A stretch of 64,000 nt of DNA from Thaumasiovibrio occultus (lineage in GTDB: Bacteria; Pseudomonadota; Gammaproteobacteria; Enterobacterales; Vibrionaceae), in assembly GCA_019703815.1 (NCBI GenBank), contig AP023052.1, positions 1 through 64,000 of the forward strand, in the 5' to 3' direction. Of this stretch, positions 56,089 through 64,000 are shown one piece after another. The notes under the pieces were generated by a model, which saw only the letters and a program-made list of their open reading frames with translations, did no database searches and was not told where the DNA came from. Made by a program: the position numbers and the translations under genes. How positions within the stretch are numbered: position 1 is the stretch's first letter; every line of letters begins with the position of its first letter.

Positions 56089-58842
56089 ATGGCAGCCATT
56101 CCAACTAAACCGCTCATTCTTGTAGACGGTTCATCTTATCTATATCGCGCATACCATGCTGCGCCCAACTTCACTAATGCTGAAGGCCAACCAACTGGGG
56201 CGGTATTCGGTGTGATCAACATGCTGAAAAGCCTGTTGAAACAAGTGGAAACTGATCACGTTGCGGTGATTTTTGACGCCAAAGGCAAAACCTTCCGCGA
56301 TGAGATGTATGCGGAATACAAGGCCAATCGTCCGCCTATGCCGGATGATCTGCGCTGCCAGATTGAGCCATTGCACCGTTTGATCAAAGCGATGGGCTTG
56401 CCATTGATCGCGATTGAAGGCGTGGAAGCGGATGACGTGATCGGTACCTTGTCTACCCAAGCATCAAAAGCGGGTATGCCGGTGTTGATCTCGACCGGCG
56501 ATAAAGACATGGCGCAGCTGGTGGATGAAAACGTCACCTTGATCAATACCATGACTAACGTGGTGATGGATCCACAAGGCGTGGTGGATAAGTTTGAGAT
56601 CGGTCCTGAGCTGATCATCGACTATCTCGCGCTGATGGGCGATAAAGTCGATAACATCCCGGGTGTACCGGGCGTGGGTGAGAAAACCGCGAAAGCCTTG
56701 CTGCAAGGCATTGGTGGTTTGGATGAGATTTACGCCAACCTCGATAAAATCGCGCCGCTGGGTTTCCGTGGCTCGAAAACCATGGCGAAAAAGTTGGAAG
56801 ACAATCGCGATAACGCCTACCTGTCATACCAATTGGCGACGATCAAACTGGATGTGGAACTCGATGTCACGCCGGATGGCCTAGTAAAAGGCGCATCGGA
56901 TAACGATGAACTGTTAGCCTTGTACACTGAGCTGTCGTTTAAGCGTTGGATTGATGAAATAAAACGTGGCGGTAGCGATGAAGCGGCAGCACCCGCAGTA
57001 GAAGAAGATGCGTCGGTTAGCATTGAAATTGACGCTAGCGGTTACGAGACCGTATTGACTGAAGCGGATTTCGCGCGTTGGATGGCAGCTCTTGCCCAAG
57101 CTGACGTGATTGCCTTTGATACCGAGACTGACGGTTTAGATTACATGACCGCGAATTTGGTCGGCGTATCGTTTGCTGTTGAAGAAGGCAAAGCGGCGTA
57201 CGTGCCGGTCGCGCACGATTACCTGGATGCGCCAGCGCAGCTTGATCGCGATTGGGTGTTGGCCCAACTTAAACCCCTGCTGGAAGATGCGTCAAAAGCC
57301 AAAGTGGGTCAGAACCTTAAGTTCGATGCGAGTATCTTGGCGCGTTACGATATTGCGATGCAAGGCATTCGCTTTGACACCATGTTGGCGTCTTACGTGT
57401 ACAACAGCGTGAGCGGCCGTCATGATATGGATAGCCTAGCGCAGCGCTACTTAAACCACACCACGATCAGTTTTGAAGATATCGCGGGTAAAGGTAAAAA
57501 GCAGCTGACGTTCAACCAAATCGAACTCGATAAAGCGGGTCCTTACGCTGCAGAAGATGCGGACATTACCTTGCGTTTGCACCACTTCTTTGAGGCGAAA
57601 CTCAATGCTGCACCGTCATTGCGCAAAGTGTATGACGAGATTGAAGTGCCGCTTGTGCCTGTGCTGTCAAAAGTAGAGCGTACCGGTGTGACTATCGACA
57701 GCGTAAAATTGCTGGCGCAATCAAAAGAGATCCACCAACGTCTGCAAGAGCTAGAGCAACAAGCTTATGAGTTAGCGGGCGAACCGTTCAACCTGAGCTC
57801 GCCAAAGCAGCTTCAAGCTATCTTGTTTGAGAAAATGGGCTTGCCGGTATTGAAGAAAACCCCGTCAGGCACGCCATCGACCAATGAAGAAGTGCTGCAA
57901 GAGTTGGCGCTGGATTACCCACTGCCAAAATGTATCTTGGAATACCGGGGTTTGGCGAAATTGAAATCGACCTACACCGATAAATTGCCAAAAATGGTCA
58001 ATGCCGCAACGGATCGAGTACATACGTCTTACCATCAAGCGGTGACCGCGACGGGGCGTTTGTCGTCTACCGATCCGAACTTGCAGAACATTCCTATTCG
58101 TAACCAAGAAGGCCGCCGTATCCGCCAAGCGTTTGTTGCGCCAAAGGGTTACCAAATTCTGGCCGTCGACTACTCGCAAATCGAATTGCGCATTATGGCG
58201 CACCTTTCCGGTGACCAAGCGCTATTAGATGCGTTCAAACACGGCAAAGATATTCACAGTGCCACGGCTGCCGAAGTGATGGGCGTGGGTATTGACGATG
58301 TGACCAGCGAGCAGCGTCGTCGCGCTAAAGCGATCAACTTTGGTTTGATCTACGGCATGAGTGCGTTTGGCCTGTCGAAGCAGTTGGGTATTGCCCGCGG
58401 TGAAGCGCAAGATTACATGAACACTTACTTTGAGCGCTATCCTGGTGTGCTGAACTACATGGAGCGCACCCGCGCGCAAGCGACTGAAGACGGTTATGTT
58501 GAAACTCTGTTTGGCCGTCGTTTGTACCTGCCGGAAATTAAATCGAGCAACGGTATGCGTCGTAAAGGGGCAGAGCGTGCCGCGATCAACGCACCGATGC
58601 AGGGCACGGCAGCAGACATCATCAAAAAAGCGATGATTCTGGTCGCGGAGTGGGTGGGTCAACAAGGCGATGACGTACGCATGTTGATGCAAGTACACGA
58701 TGAATTGGTGTTCGAAGTGCGTGAAGAGAAGCTGGCGGATGCTCAAGCGAAGATCTGTGCGATCATGGAATCAGCAGCCGATCTAGATGTGCCTTTGGTA
58801 GCTGATGCGGGCGCGGGGATCTCGTGGGACGAAGCGCACTAA
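56089..58842 (+). CDS. polA: DNA polymerase I
   Basis: A 917-residue three-domain enzyme. The N-terminal 5' nuclease (about 1-300) shows [22 protein letters not shown] and [17 protein letters not shown]. The 3'-5' exonuclease keeps its metal ligands in AFDTETDGL near 345, so proofreading should be active. The polymerase domain has DYSQIELR and the VHDELVFEV motif. It fills gaps after Okazaki RNA removal. ATG at 56089. Spot 42 follows, as in enterics. Confidence 0.97.
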   Translation: MAAIPTKPLILVDGSSYLYRAYHAAPNFTNAEGQPTGAVFGVINMLKSLLKQVETDHVAVIFDAKGKTFRDEMYAEYKANRPPMPDDLRCQIEPLHRLIKAMGLPLIAIEGVEADDVIGTLSTQASKAGMPVLISTGDKDMAQLVDENVTLINTMTNVVMDPQGVVDKFEIGPELIIDYLALMGDKVDNIPGVPGVGEKTAKALLQGIGGLDEIYANLDKIAPLGFRGSKTMAKKLEDNRDNAYLSYQLATIKLDVELDVTPDGLVKGASDNDELLALYTELSFKRWIDEIKRGGSDEAAAPAVEEDASVSIEIDASGYETVLTEADFARWMAALAQADVIAFDTETDGLDYMTANLVGVSFAVEEGKAAYVPVAHDYLDAPAQLDRDWVLAQLKPLLEDASKAKVGQNLKFDASILARYDIAMQGIRFDTMLASYVYNSVSGRHDMDSLAQRYLNHTTISFEDIAGKGKKQLTFNQIELDKAGPYAAEDADITLRLHHFFEAKLNAAPSLRKVYDEIEVPLVPVLSKVERTGVTIDSVKLLAQSKEIHQRLQELEQQAYELAGEPFNLSSPKQLQAILFEKMGLPVLKKTPSGTPSTNEEVLQELALDYPLPKCILEYRGLAKLKSTYTDKLPKMVNAATDRVHTSYHQAVTATGRLSSTDPNLQNIPIRNQEGRRIRQAFVAPKGYQILAVDYSQIELRIMAHLSGDQALLDAFKHGKDIHSATAAEVMGVGIDDVTSEQRRRAKAINFGLIYGMSAFGLSKQLGIARGEAQDYMNTYFERYPGVLNYMERTRAQATEDGYVETLFGRRLYLPEIKSSNGMRRKGAERAAINAPMQGTAADIIKKAMILVAEWVGQQGDDVRMLMQVHDELVFEVREEKLADAQAKICAIMESAADLDVPLVADAGAGISWDEAH

Positions 58843-58853
58843 GTGCGTTTTTA

Positions 58854-58893
58854 GAGTGAGCTGAGTAGCGATCTTGCTTCTGTCAGCTCGCTC
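58854..58893 (+). other. Hairpin after polA
   Basis: GAGTGAGCTGA (58854-58864) pairs with TCAGCTCGCTC (58883-58893) with one G-U. No T-run follows, so it may protect the mRNA end rather than terminate. Confidence 0.4.
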
Positions 58894-59078
58894 AATCTCA
58901 GTCGTTATTCATGTTTTTGCCGGAATGATGGCTGAGGAAAAAACAACCGAAATAGCAAACCAATAATGTTAATGCCCTGTGGTGTTGTAATTATCGTTAC
59001 GTTTCTGAAACGGAAGTGATGAAAAAAAACTACAGAAACGGCTTTCAATTTCTGAGTGATTGTTATACATTATGAGGC

Positions 59079-59181
59079 GTAGGGTACAGAGGTAAGATGT
59101 TCTATCTTTCAGACCTTTTGTTTCACGTTATTGGATTTGGCTGATTCAGCCGCCCCAGTTCTCTGAACTGGGGCGTTTTTT
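59079..59181 (+). ncRNA. spf: Spot 42 small RNA
   Basis: GTAGGGTACAGAGGTAAGAT begins a 103-nt gene that is nearly the E. coli Spot 42 sequence, including TTCTATCTTTCAGACC and the Hfq-type terminator GCCCCAGTTC/GAACTGGGGC with T6. A -10 TATACA lies at 59064-59069. Spot 42 represses secondary carbon-source genes during growth on glucose. It lies between polA and engB, as in E. coli and Vibrio. Confidence 0.93.
59097..59144 (+). CDS. spfP: SpfP-like 15-residue peptide within Spot 42
   Basis: An ATG at 59097, six bases past AGAGGT, opens 15 codons (MFYLSDLLFHVIGFG) to TGA at 59142-59144. E. coli SpfP, which modulates CRP action, differs by one residue as I remember it. Base changes between the two fall mostly at third positions. 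Translation here is inferred. Confidence 0.6.
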   Translation: MFYLSDLLFHVIGFG

Positions 59182-59598
59182 ATTGGGCCTAATTTGAAAT
59201 CCCCATCACACTTTTTTGCTAATTCCCTTTCAGAAAAAAGACCTTCATCACTGTTTTCATTTATCGGTCTTTCATCCACAAATTTCGCAGCTTCTGCGCA
59301 GTAACAACCATTCGACTGCTTTTCCTTCGAAATAGCATTAGATTTGGCGTTTCTTTCAATGTGTTTTTTTGATACCGGAATGTAATTTTATTCCAAATAA
59401 GTGGGCAGTTTGGTAATAGAATTGACGGCTATCACAGATTTGGCGGGAAGGAGAGCGAGGTAACAACTTGGGACAAATTTAGGACAAAGATCTTGCTAAT
59501 CGATCACCTATCGATGATCCTTTTCCCATAAAAATAACAAATCTCCTATTTCTCTCCCGTTGCCCCACCCGAAGGTGGGGACTTTATTTTCGGTCTAC
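59182..59598. other. Intergenic region, nothing identified
   Basis: Apart from a CCCCACC/GGTGGGG hairpin at 59561-59578 near the engB end, I see no promoter, ORF or RNA motif. The region is AT-rich. Confidence 0.5.
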
Positions 59599-60279
59599 TT
59601 ATTCGTCGTCTGAAAGTTGATGGCTTTCTACATCCATGTCGTCTTCATCAACAAATTCCACGTGTTCGAAGAACCAATTGTTCAGTTGACGATGCACGGT
59701 ATCGACGCCAAGTCCTTTCAACGATGAGAACGCTTCAACCTTAATATCACCGTCAATTTCTTCGAGTGTCTTACGCACTTTCAGCAGTGTGGCCTTGCGC
59801 GCGCCTTGCTTTAATTTGTCTGCTTTGGTGAGCAGAACCAACACTGGCAAACCACTGTCGACAGCCCAATCGATCATCTGGCGGTCGAGATCTTTGAGTG
59901 GGTGGCGAATATCCATCAGCACCACAAGGCCGATCAGGTTTTCACGTTTTTGTAGGTACTCACCCAGTGACGCTTGCCACTTCTTCTTCATTTCCAGTGG
60001 TACTTGCGCAAAACCGTAACCTGGCAAGTCGATCAGGTTACAACCTTCTTCCACTTGGAACATGTTAATAAGCTGAGTACGCCCCGGTGTTTTACTGGTA
60101 CGCGCCAAGCTTTTTTGATCGGTAAGGCGATTAAGCGCACTCGATTTCCCGGCATTCGAGCGACCCGCAAATGCAATTTCGACACCGGAATCAGTGGGAA
60201 GATGACGGATGTCAGGCGCACTGATGATAAAACGGGTCTTTCTGTAATTAAGAGTTTGCTGCACTGTTAACTCCGTCAT
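59599..60279 (-). CDS. engB: Ribosome biogenesis GTP-binding protein EngB (YsxC/YihA)
   Basis: A 226-residue essential GTPase for 50S assembly. G1 [11 protein letters not shown] is near 36-46, G2 TPGRTQ near 65-70, G3 DLPGYGFA near 83-90 and G4 LTKADK. The C-terminus has an acidic tail. The start [12 protein letters not shown] at 60279 corresponds to the family start; the frame extends to 60426 but with no support. Divergent from cytochrome c4. Confidence 0.94.
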   Translation of the reverse strand: MTELTVQQTLNYRKTRFIISAPDIRHLPTDSGVEIAFAGRSNAGKSSALNRLTDQKSLARTSKTPGRTQLINMFQVEEGCNLIDLPGYGFAQVPLEMKKKWQASLGEYLQKRENLIGLVVLMDIRHPLKDLDRQMIDWAVDSGLPVLVLLTKADKLKQGARKATLLKVRKTLEEIDGDIKVEAFSSLKGLGVDTVHRQLNNWFFEHVEFVDEDDMDVESHQLSDDE

Positions 60280-60483
60280 GTCTTTATGTAGTCGAATGAT
60301 TACTTTTATGTGAAATCGTGTAAAATGATTGTGTTCAGTTGTTTTGATCGGCCAGTATACCATGTTAATGACCAAAGCTCTTAGCGCGTAGGCGTGATGC
60401 GCCTTGGTCCAAGGCAATAACTCCAAAGATGGGCGAGCAAATTTCTGATACCGGAAGCATGGAATAATTATAAACGGAATGTC

Positions 60484-61134
60484 ATGAAGAGATTAGCACT
60501 GATAATGCTGTTGCTCGCGCCTGCTGGTGTTAATGCGGAGAGTACGCAGCAAGAAGGACGCATCATCGGGGATGCTGATAATGGTAAAACCCTCGCCACG
60601 TCAAAAACCTGTGTCGCCTGTCATGGGACTGATGGCGTGAGCATGATCCCGGCCAATCCCTCGCTCGCAGGGCAACATGAAAACTATCTCGCCAAACAGC
60701 TGCATGAATTCAAGCTCGGCATGACCAGCGGTGGTACCGAAGGTCGTGTGAATGCGGTGATGGGTGGCATGTCGATTGGTTTGACCGATCAAGATATTGC
60801 CGATTTGGCGGCGTACTACGCCGGACTCACTGCGCCTTATGGTGAAACAGTGGAAAGCGCCGTTGACTTAGGCCAGCAACTTTACTTTGCCGGTAATATC
60901 GATAAAGGGCTTGCGGCGTGTACGGCGTGCCACGGTCCGCGGGGTAACGGTACTCCTTCATCAGGTTTTCCGCGCATTTCGGGACAACCGGCAGAGTATA
61001 TTGAAGCGCAGTTAACCGCCTTTCGATCGGGTGAGCGTGACAATGATCTCAACGGCATGATGCGCTCGGTTGCGCTCAAGCTCAGTGATGAAGAGATCAA
61101 GGCCTTGTCTCAATATCTCGGTGGTTTGCACTAA
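60484..61134 (+). CDS. Diheme cytochrome c4
   Basis: A 216-residue periplasmic cytochrome with a signal peptide (cleavage after VNA at 18). There are two CxxCH heme sites, CVACH near 42-46 and CTACH near 140-144, in two similar halves. Distal Met ligands lie in the MSIG and MMRS segments. It carries electrons to a terminal oxidase such as cbb3. Same order polA-spf-engB-c4 as in Vibrio. Confidence 0.92.
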   Translation: MKRLALIMLLLAPAGVNAESTQQEGRIIGDADNGKTLATSKTCVACHGTDGVSMIPANPSLAGQHENYLAKQLHEFKLGMTSGGTEGRVNAVMGGMSIGLTDQDIADLAAYYAGLTAPYGETVESAVDLGQQLYFAGNIDKGLAACTACHGPRGNGTPSSGFPRISGQPAEYIEAQLTAFRSGERDNDLNGMMRSVALKLSDEEIKALSQYLGGLH

Positions 61135-61281
61135 AGCGAAGATCCGTGATGCGGTAGATGCACTTTCGAGCTTGGCGTTATCAAGTGCGCCGAGCAGAGC
61201 CGATTGTGTTTATCTTCTGCTTTAGTGTTTCGCGTATCAGCGCATTGATATCTGCATCGCCGTCATAACCCACTTTCTTTT

Positions 61282-61330
61282 ATCCCTAAAGGTCACCTTC
61301 ACCTTTAGGGATTTGTCGTTGCTTTTTTAT
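61282..61330 (+). terminator. Terminator of cytochrome c4 gene
   Basis: ATCCCTAAAGGT (61282-61293) and ACCTTTAGGGAT (61301-61312) make a perfect 12-bp stem. The T-run is delayed (TTTTTT at about 61324). Confidence 0.7.
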
Positions 61331-61380
61331 TGCCCACAGATCTGATACATTCCCGCCACTGCAGATAATAAGGGATAACT

Positions 61381-62031
61381 ATGTACTCTTGCCCCCTGTG
61401 TGAGTGCGACCAAACCACTCATTACCATCAGGACAAACGGCGTGATTATTTTCAGTGTCAGCAATGCCAATTGATTTTTGCCGATCCGACCAAGCACTTA
61501 GCGCCGGATTTGGAAAAACAGGTTTATGATCAGCATGAAAATAACAGTGCTGATGAAGGTTATCGTCGTTTCTTATCGCGTTTAGCCGATCCTTTGCTAT
61601 TACATCTAGCACCTGCGTCGCTTCACGGCTTAGACTTTGGCTGTGGCCCAGGGCCGACGTTATCGGTTATGCTGGAAGAAGCAGGACATAACATGGCGAT
61701 TTATGACCCTTATTTTGCACCGAACGTGCAGGCATTAGAGGCGAAATACGACTTTATTACCTGTACGGAAGCGATTGAACATTTTTATACCCCACACAAA
61801 GAGTGGGCACTGTTAATGGGTATGGTGAAACCGGGCGGTTGGCTTGGTTTTATGACCAAACTGGCGTTAGATAAAGACGCCTTTGCTCGTTGGCATTATA
61901 AGAATGATCCTACCCATGTTAGTTTTTTTAGCCGTGAGACCTTTTCGTTTTTAGCCCAACGTGATGGCTTAGACGTAGAATTTCATGGCAGTGATGTAAT
62001 TTTATTGAGGAAGCGTCGTTATGACTCGTAA
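61381..62031 (+). CDS. Class I SAM-dependent methyltransferase with zinc ribbon
   Basis: A 216-residue protein. The N-terminal CPLC and CQQC pairs (residues 4-7 and 26-29) look like a small zinc ribbon. The SAM-binding loop is GLDFGCGPGPTLS near 82-94, and the later motif TCTEAIEHF is typical of class I enzymes. The substrate is unknown. It overlaps yihI by 11 bases, so they are likely co-expressed. Confidence 0.8.
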   Translation: MYSCPLCECDQTTHYHQDKRRDYFQCQQCQLIFADPTKHLAPDLEKQVYDQHENNSADEGYRRFLSRLADPLLLHLAPASLHGLDFGCGPGPTLSVMLEEAGHNMAIYDPYFAPNVQALEAKYDFITCTEAIEHFYTPHKEWALLMGMVKPGGWLGFMTKLALDKDAFARWHYKNDPTHVSFFSRETFSFLAQRDGLDVEFHGSDVILLRKRRYDS

Positions 62032-62566
62032 GAAAAAAGCGCGAAAAGTTGGTTCAGAAGGACCAGCACAGTATCGCGAGAAGTCAATTTCTCAATTAGA
62101 CAAGGAAGGTCTGGCGCGTAAAAAAGCCCGCAAACGGAAAGGCCAACAGGCGGGTGCCCGTCATTCGGCAGAATCGGCCAAGCGCGCTCAAGCACAGACG
62201 GCAGTGAAAGATCCGCGACTTGGTAGTAAAAAGCCGATCTCTTTGGTGGTTGAAGCGAAGCCGCACCCTAAATCGAATGAAGCGAAGCGCCAGCGTAAAG
62301 TGGGTGCCGCCCAAGAGCTAGAGATGCTGGAAAATGATGTTCAGCTAATGGCCCTGCTTGACCGTTTAGACAACGGCGAGAAGTTGGGTGCTGGCCTGCA
62401 GCAGTATGTTGATGAAAAGCTGGATCGCATCGAGCAACTGATGGACCAGTTGGGTCTATTGGATGAGCCTGAAGAAGAGAAAGCGCAGCCGAAGAAACCG
62501 CTAACGGACGAAGACCGTCTAGCGCAGTTTGAGCGCTTTGATATGGATAGCTTCGACAAGGAGTAA
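62021..62566 (+). CDS. yihI: Der GTPase-activating protein YihI
   Basis: A 181-residue protein with a very basic N-terminal half (MTRKKKARKVG, RKKARKRKGQQAG) and an acidic, helical C-terminal half (ENDVQLMALLDRLDNGEKL, DEDRLAQFERFDMDSFD). It speeds GTP hydrolysis by Der (EngA) and thus tunes 50S assembly. It is followed two bases later by the DUF2489 gene and then hemN, as in enterics and Vibrio. Confidence 0.93.
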   Translation: MTRKKKARKVGSEGPAQYREKSISQLDKEGLARKKARKRKGQQAGARHSAESAKRAQAQTAVKDPRLGSKKPISLVVEAKPHPKSNEAKRQRKVGAAQELEMLENDVQLMALLDRLDNGEKLGAGLQQYVDEKLDRIEQLMDQLGLLDEPEEEKAQPKKPLTDEDRLAQFERFDMDSFDKE

Positions 62567-62568
62567 AC

Positions 62569-63051
62569 ATGCCATTGTGGTTGTGGCTAACGGGTGGCGC
62601 GATTGTCACCGGTTTTGCCGGGTACGCAGGTTTTCTGCTCGCCAAATTGCATTTACAAAACAAGCGCCAAGAAGAGATGTTGCGTAATGCGGTGATCAAA
62701 CGGAATCAACGCCTATTTGACAGCATTTTCATTATTGCCGAAGCAACGAAGCAAGGGCAGTGTGACTTGGCGGAAGCGGCGATCCGCTTAGCGGTCTTGT
62801 TTGACCATGTGCAAGGGGAGTGGCGCGAAGAGTTCGCTACCACGTACCCTTCTTTGGCTGATCTGAACGAAGTAGTGAAAGACCTGCCGCGTGGTGATGA
62901 TCGCAAGCAATTAGCGAAACGCGATCGGATGCGCCAAGATGTTGAGCGAATGAAAAAAGAGGCGGAGCTGCAAGACAGTATTCTCGCCGAACTTGATATT
63001 TTACTTGCTAAAAAAGACACAACGCTAGCTTCGCTCGAAGCCGCCTTGTAA
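62569..63051 (+). CDS. DUF2489-family membrane-anchored protein
   Basis: A 160-residue protein with one N-terminal membrane helix (about 3-24, LWLWLTGGAIVTGFAGYAG) and a cytoplasmic helical domain. RNQRLFDSIFIIAEATKQGQ and CDLAEAAIRLAVLFDHV match the DUF2489 family. Function unknown; consistently found between yihI and hemN. A two-base gap couples it to yihI. Confidence 0.8.
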   Translation: MPLWLWLTGGAIVTGFAGYAGFLLAKLHLQNKRQEEMLRNAVIKRNQRLFDSIFIIAEATKQGQCDLAEAAIRLAVLFDHVQGEWREEFATTYPSLADLNEVVKDLPRGDDRKQLAKRDRMRQDVERMKKEAELQDSILAELDILLAKKDTTLASLEAAL

Positions 63052-63061
63052 TAGTAGTTAT

Positions 63062-63081
63062 GCCGCAGCGCACGCTGCGGC
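63062..63081. other. Perfect hairpin upstream of hemN
   Basis: GCCGCAGCG (63062-63070) with CGCTGCGGC (63073-63081), CA loop. No T-run, so termination is doubtful. Confidence 0.45.
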
Positions 63082-63103
63082 CTTGCCAATAAGATGACGA
63101 ATT

Positions 63104-64000
63104 ATGGATACGACGGCGATTGAATGGGATCAGGCACTGATTGAAAAATACAATTACTCCGGTCCGCGCTACACTTCCTATCCGACTGCTCTTGAATTCT
63201 CAGAAGATTTCACTGATACGCAATTTGCCATAGAGTGTGGGCGCTATCCGTCGCGTCCGTTGTCGTTGTATGTTCACATCCCGTTTTGTCATCAACTGTG
63301 TTACTACTGTGGCTGTAATAAGGTGATCACTCGCCATCAGCACAAGGCCGATGATTATCTTGATGTCTTGATCAATGAAGTACGTCAACGAGCATCATTA
63401 CTGGGTAATCGCTCCGTCACCCAATTGCATTTTGGCGGAGGGACGCCAACCTTTCTAACCGAAAGCCAAATTACCCGTTTGATGACCGAGCTGCGCGCGC
63501 AGTTTGCGTTTGCGCCTGAGGCGGAGATCAGTATTGAGATCGACCCACGCCGGATTGAATTATCACTGCTCGACCATTTGCGCGCCGAAGGTTTTAACCG
63601 TATTAGCATCGGGGTGCAGGACTTTAATAAAGAAGTGCAGCAGCGTGTTAACCGCGAGCAAGACGAGCAGTTTATTGCCGCCATGGTTGCGCGCGCGAGT
63701 GAGTTGGGTTTTCGCTCGACCAACTTGGATTTGATTTACGGCTTGCCGACTCAAACCCAAGCCCGTTTTGCGCACACTTTGGAGCAAGTTGTGGCCCTGC
63801 GTCCGGGGCGTTTGTCGATTTTCAACTATGCCCATATGCCGACCTTGTTTGCCGCGCAACGTAAAATCGACGAAGCAGAATTGCCGTCAGCGACGGAAAA
63901 GTTAGCGATTTTGCAGCACACCATTGCTGCCCTGACCGGTGCGGGCTATCAGTTTATCGGCATGGATCATTTTGCTCTGCCTGATGATGAGCTCGCAAAA
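63104..64000 (+). CDS. hemN: Oxygen-independent coproporphyrinogen III dehydrogenase HemN (partial)
   Basis: The first 299 codons of a radical-SAM enzyme; the 3' end lies beyond the window. The cluster motif C-H-Q-L-C-Y-Y-C-G-C is near residues 62-71, after YVHIPFCH. KYNYSGPRYTSYPTALEF near 14-31, HFGGGTPTFL and NLDLIYGLP are HemN marks. It decarboxylates coproporphyrinogen III without oxygen. The ATG at 63104 fits other vibrios. HemG of the same pathway is at 33988. Confidence 0.95.
   Translation, partial: MDTTAIEWDQALIEKYNYSGPRYTSYPTALEFSEDFTDTQFAIECGRYPSRPLSLYVHIPFCHQLCYYCGCNKVITRHQHKADDYLDVLINEVRQRASLLGNRSVTQLHFGGGTPTFLTESQITRLMTELRAQFAFAPEAEISIEIDPRRIELSLLDHLRAEGFNRISIGVQDFNKEVQQRVNREQDEQFIAAMVARASELGFRSTNLDLIYGLPTQTQARFAHTLEQVVALRPGRLSIFNYAHMPTLFAAQRKIDEAELPSATEKLAILQHTIAALTGAGYQFIGMDHFALPDDELAK

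Overview
The window is the replication-origin region of a gammaproteobacterial main chromosome, almost certainly Vibrionaceae. The gene order mioC-mnmE-yidC-yidD-rnpA-rpmH, then a three-gene amino-acid ABC transporter, then dnaA-dnaN-recF-gyrB, an Hsp20 gene, avtA and glyS-glyQ is the order I know from Vibrio chromosome 1. The 16S sequence and the roughly 50% G+C look to me most like Salinivibrio, but the genus is an inference from memory.

Layout. Bases 1-421 hold oriC (three AT-rich 13-mers, DnaA boxes, dense GATC). From 422 to 7361 everything runs leftward: mioC, mnmE, yidC, yidD, rnpA, rpmH and the ABC transporter. From 7678 to 13682 dnaA, dnaN, recF and gyrB run rightward from a GATC-rich, DnaA-box-bearing promoter region. 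Two near-identical IS200-type elements (13740-14362 and 15016-15638) flank a small heat-shock gene that keeps a ROSE-like RNA thermometer. Next is an 800-bp non-coding stretch with a 66-bp-periodic palindrome array and a perfect parS, then avtA, a second perfect parS, a YbjN-domain gene and glyQS. From 22100 to 26793 come an OmpA-type lipoprotein, a TMEM165-type manganese exporter behind a yybP-ykoY riboswitch, small membrane proteins, tusA, a LysR regulator and a flavoprotein monooxygenase. acuI and fadBA (with a FadR-type operator) run leftward. yigZ-trkH-hemG lead into a complete rRNA operon (16S, tRNA-Glu/Lys/Val/Ala, 23S, 5S, tRNA-Asp/Trp) that ends in a decayed tRNA-Trp copy. The rest holds a fluoride-riboswitch/CLC-type exporter, the TPP-riboswitch thiCEFSGH operon, a LysE exporter with an AraC regulator, rarD, recQ, a DUF3630 gene, yhhQ behind a preQ1-like riboswitch, a GNAT gene, the RyhB sRNA, elbB, polA, Spot 42, engB, cytochrome c4, a methyltransferase, yihI, a DUF2489 gene and the start of hemN (cut by the window end).

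How it fits together. Most of the window is housekeeping: origin firing, clamp loading and supercoiling, ParB anchoring, translation (rRNA, tRNAs, glyQS, mnmE), membrane insertion, thiamine synthesis and beta-oxidation. The non-coding regulators are the richest layer. I see four metabolite or ion riboswitches (Mn, F, TPP, preQ1), two classical Hfq-type sRNAs (RyhB with Fur boxes; Spot 42 with an internal 15-codon reading frame), one RNA thermometer, a FadR site, a candidate Pho box and two perfect parS sites. I found no CRISPR array, prophage, toxin-antitoxin pair or defence island. The least explained signals are the 66-bp palindrome array at 15795-15943 and an orphan minus-strand terminator at 52962-52989.
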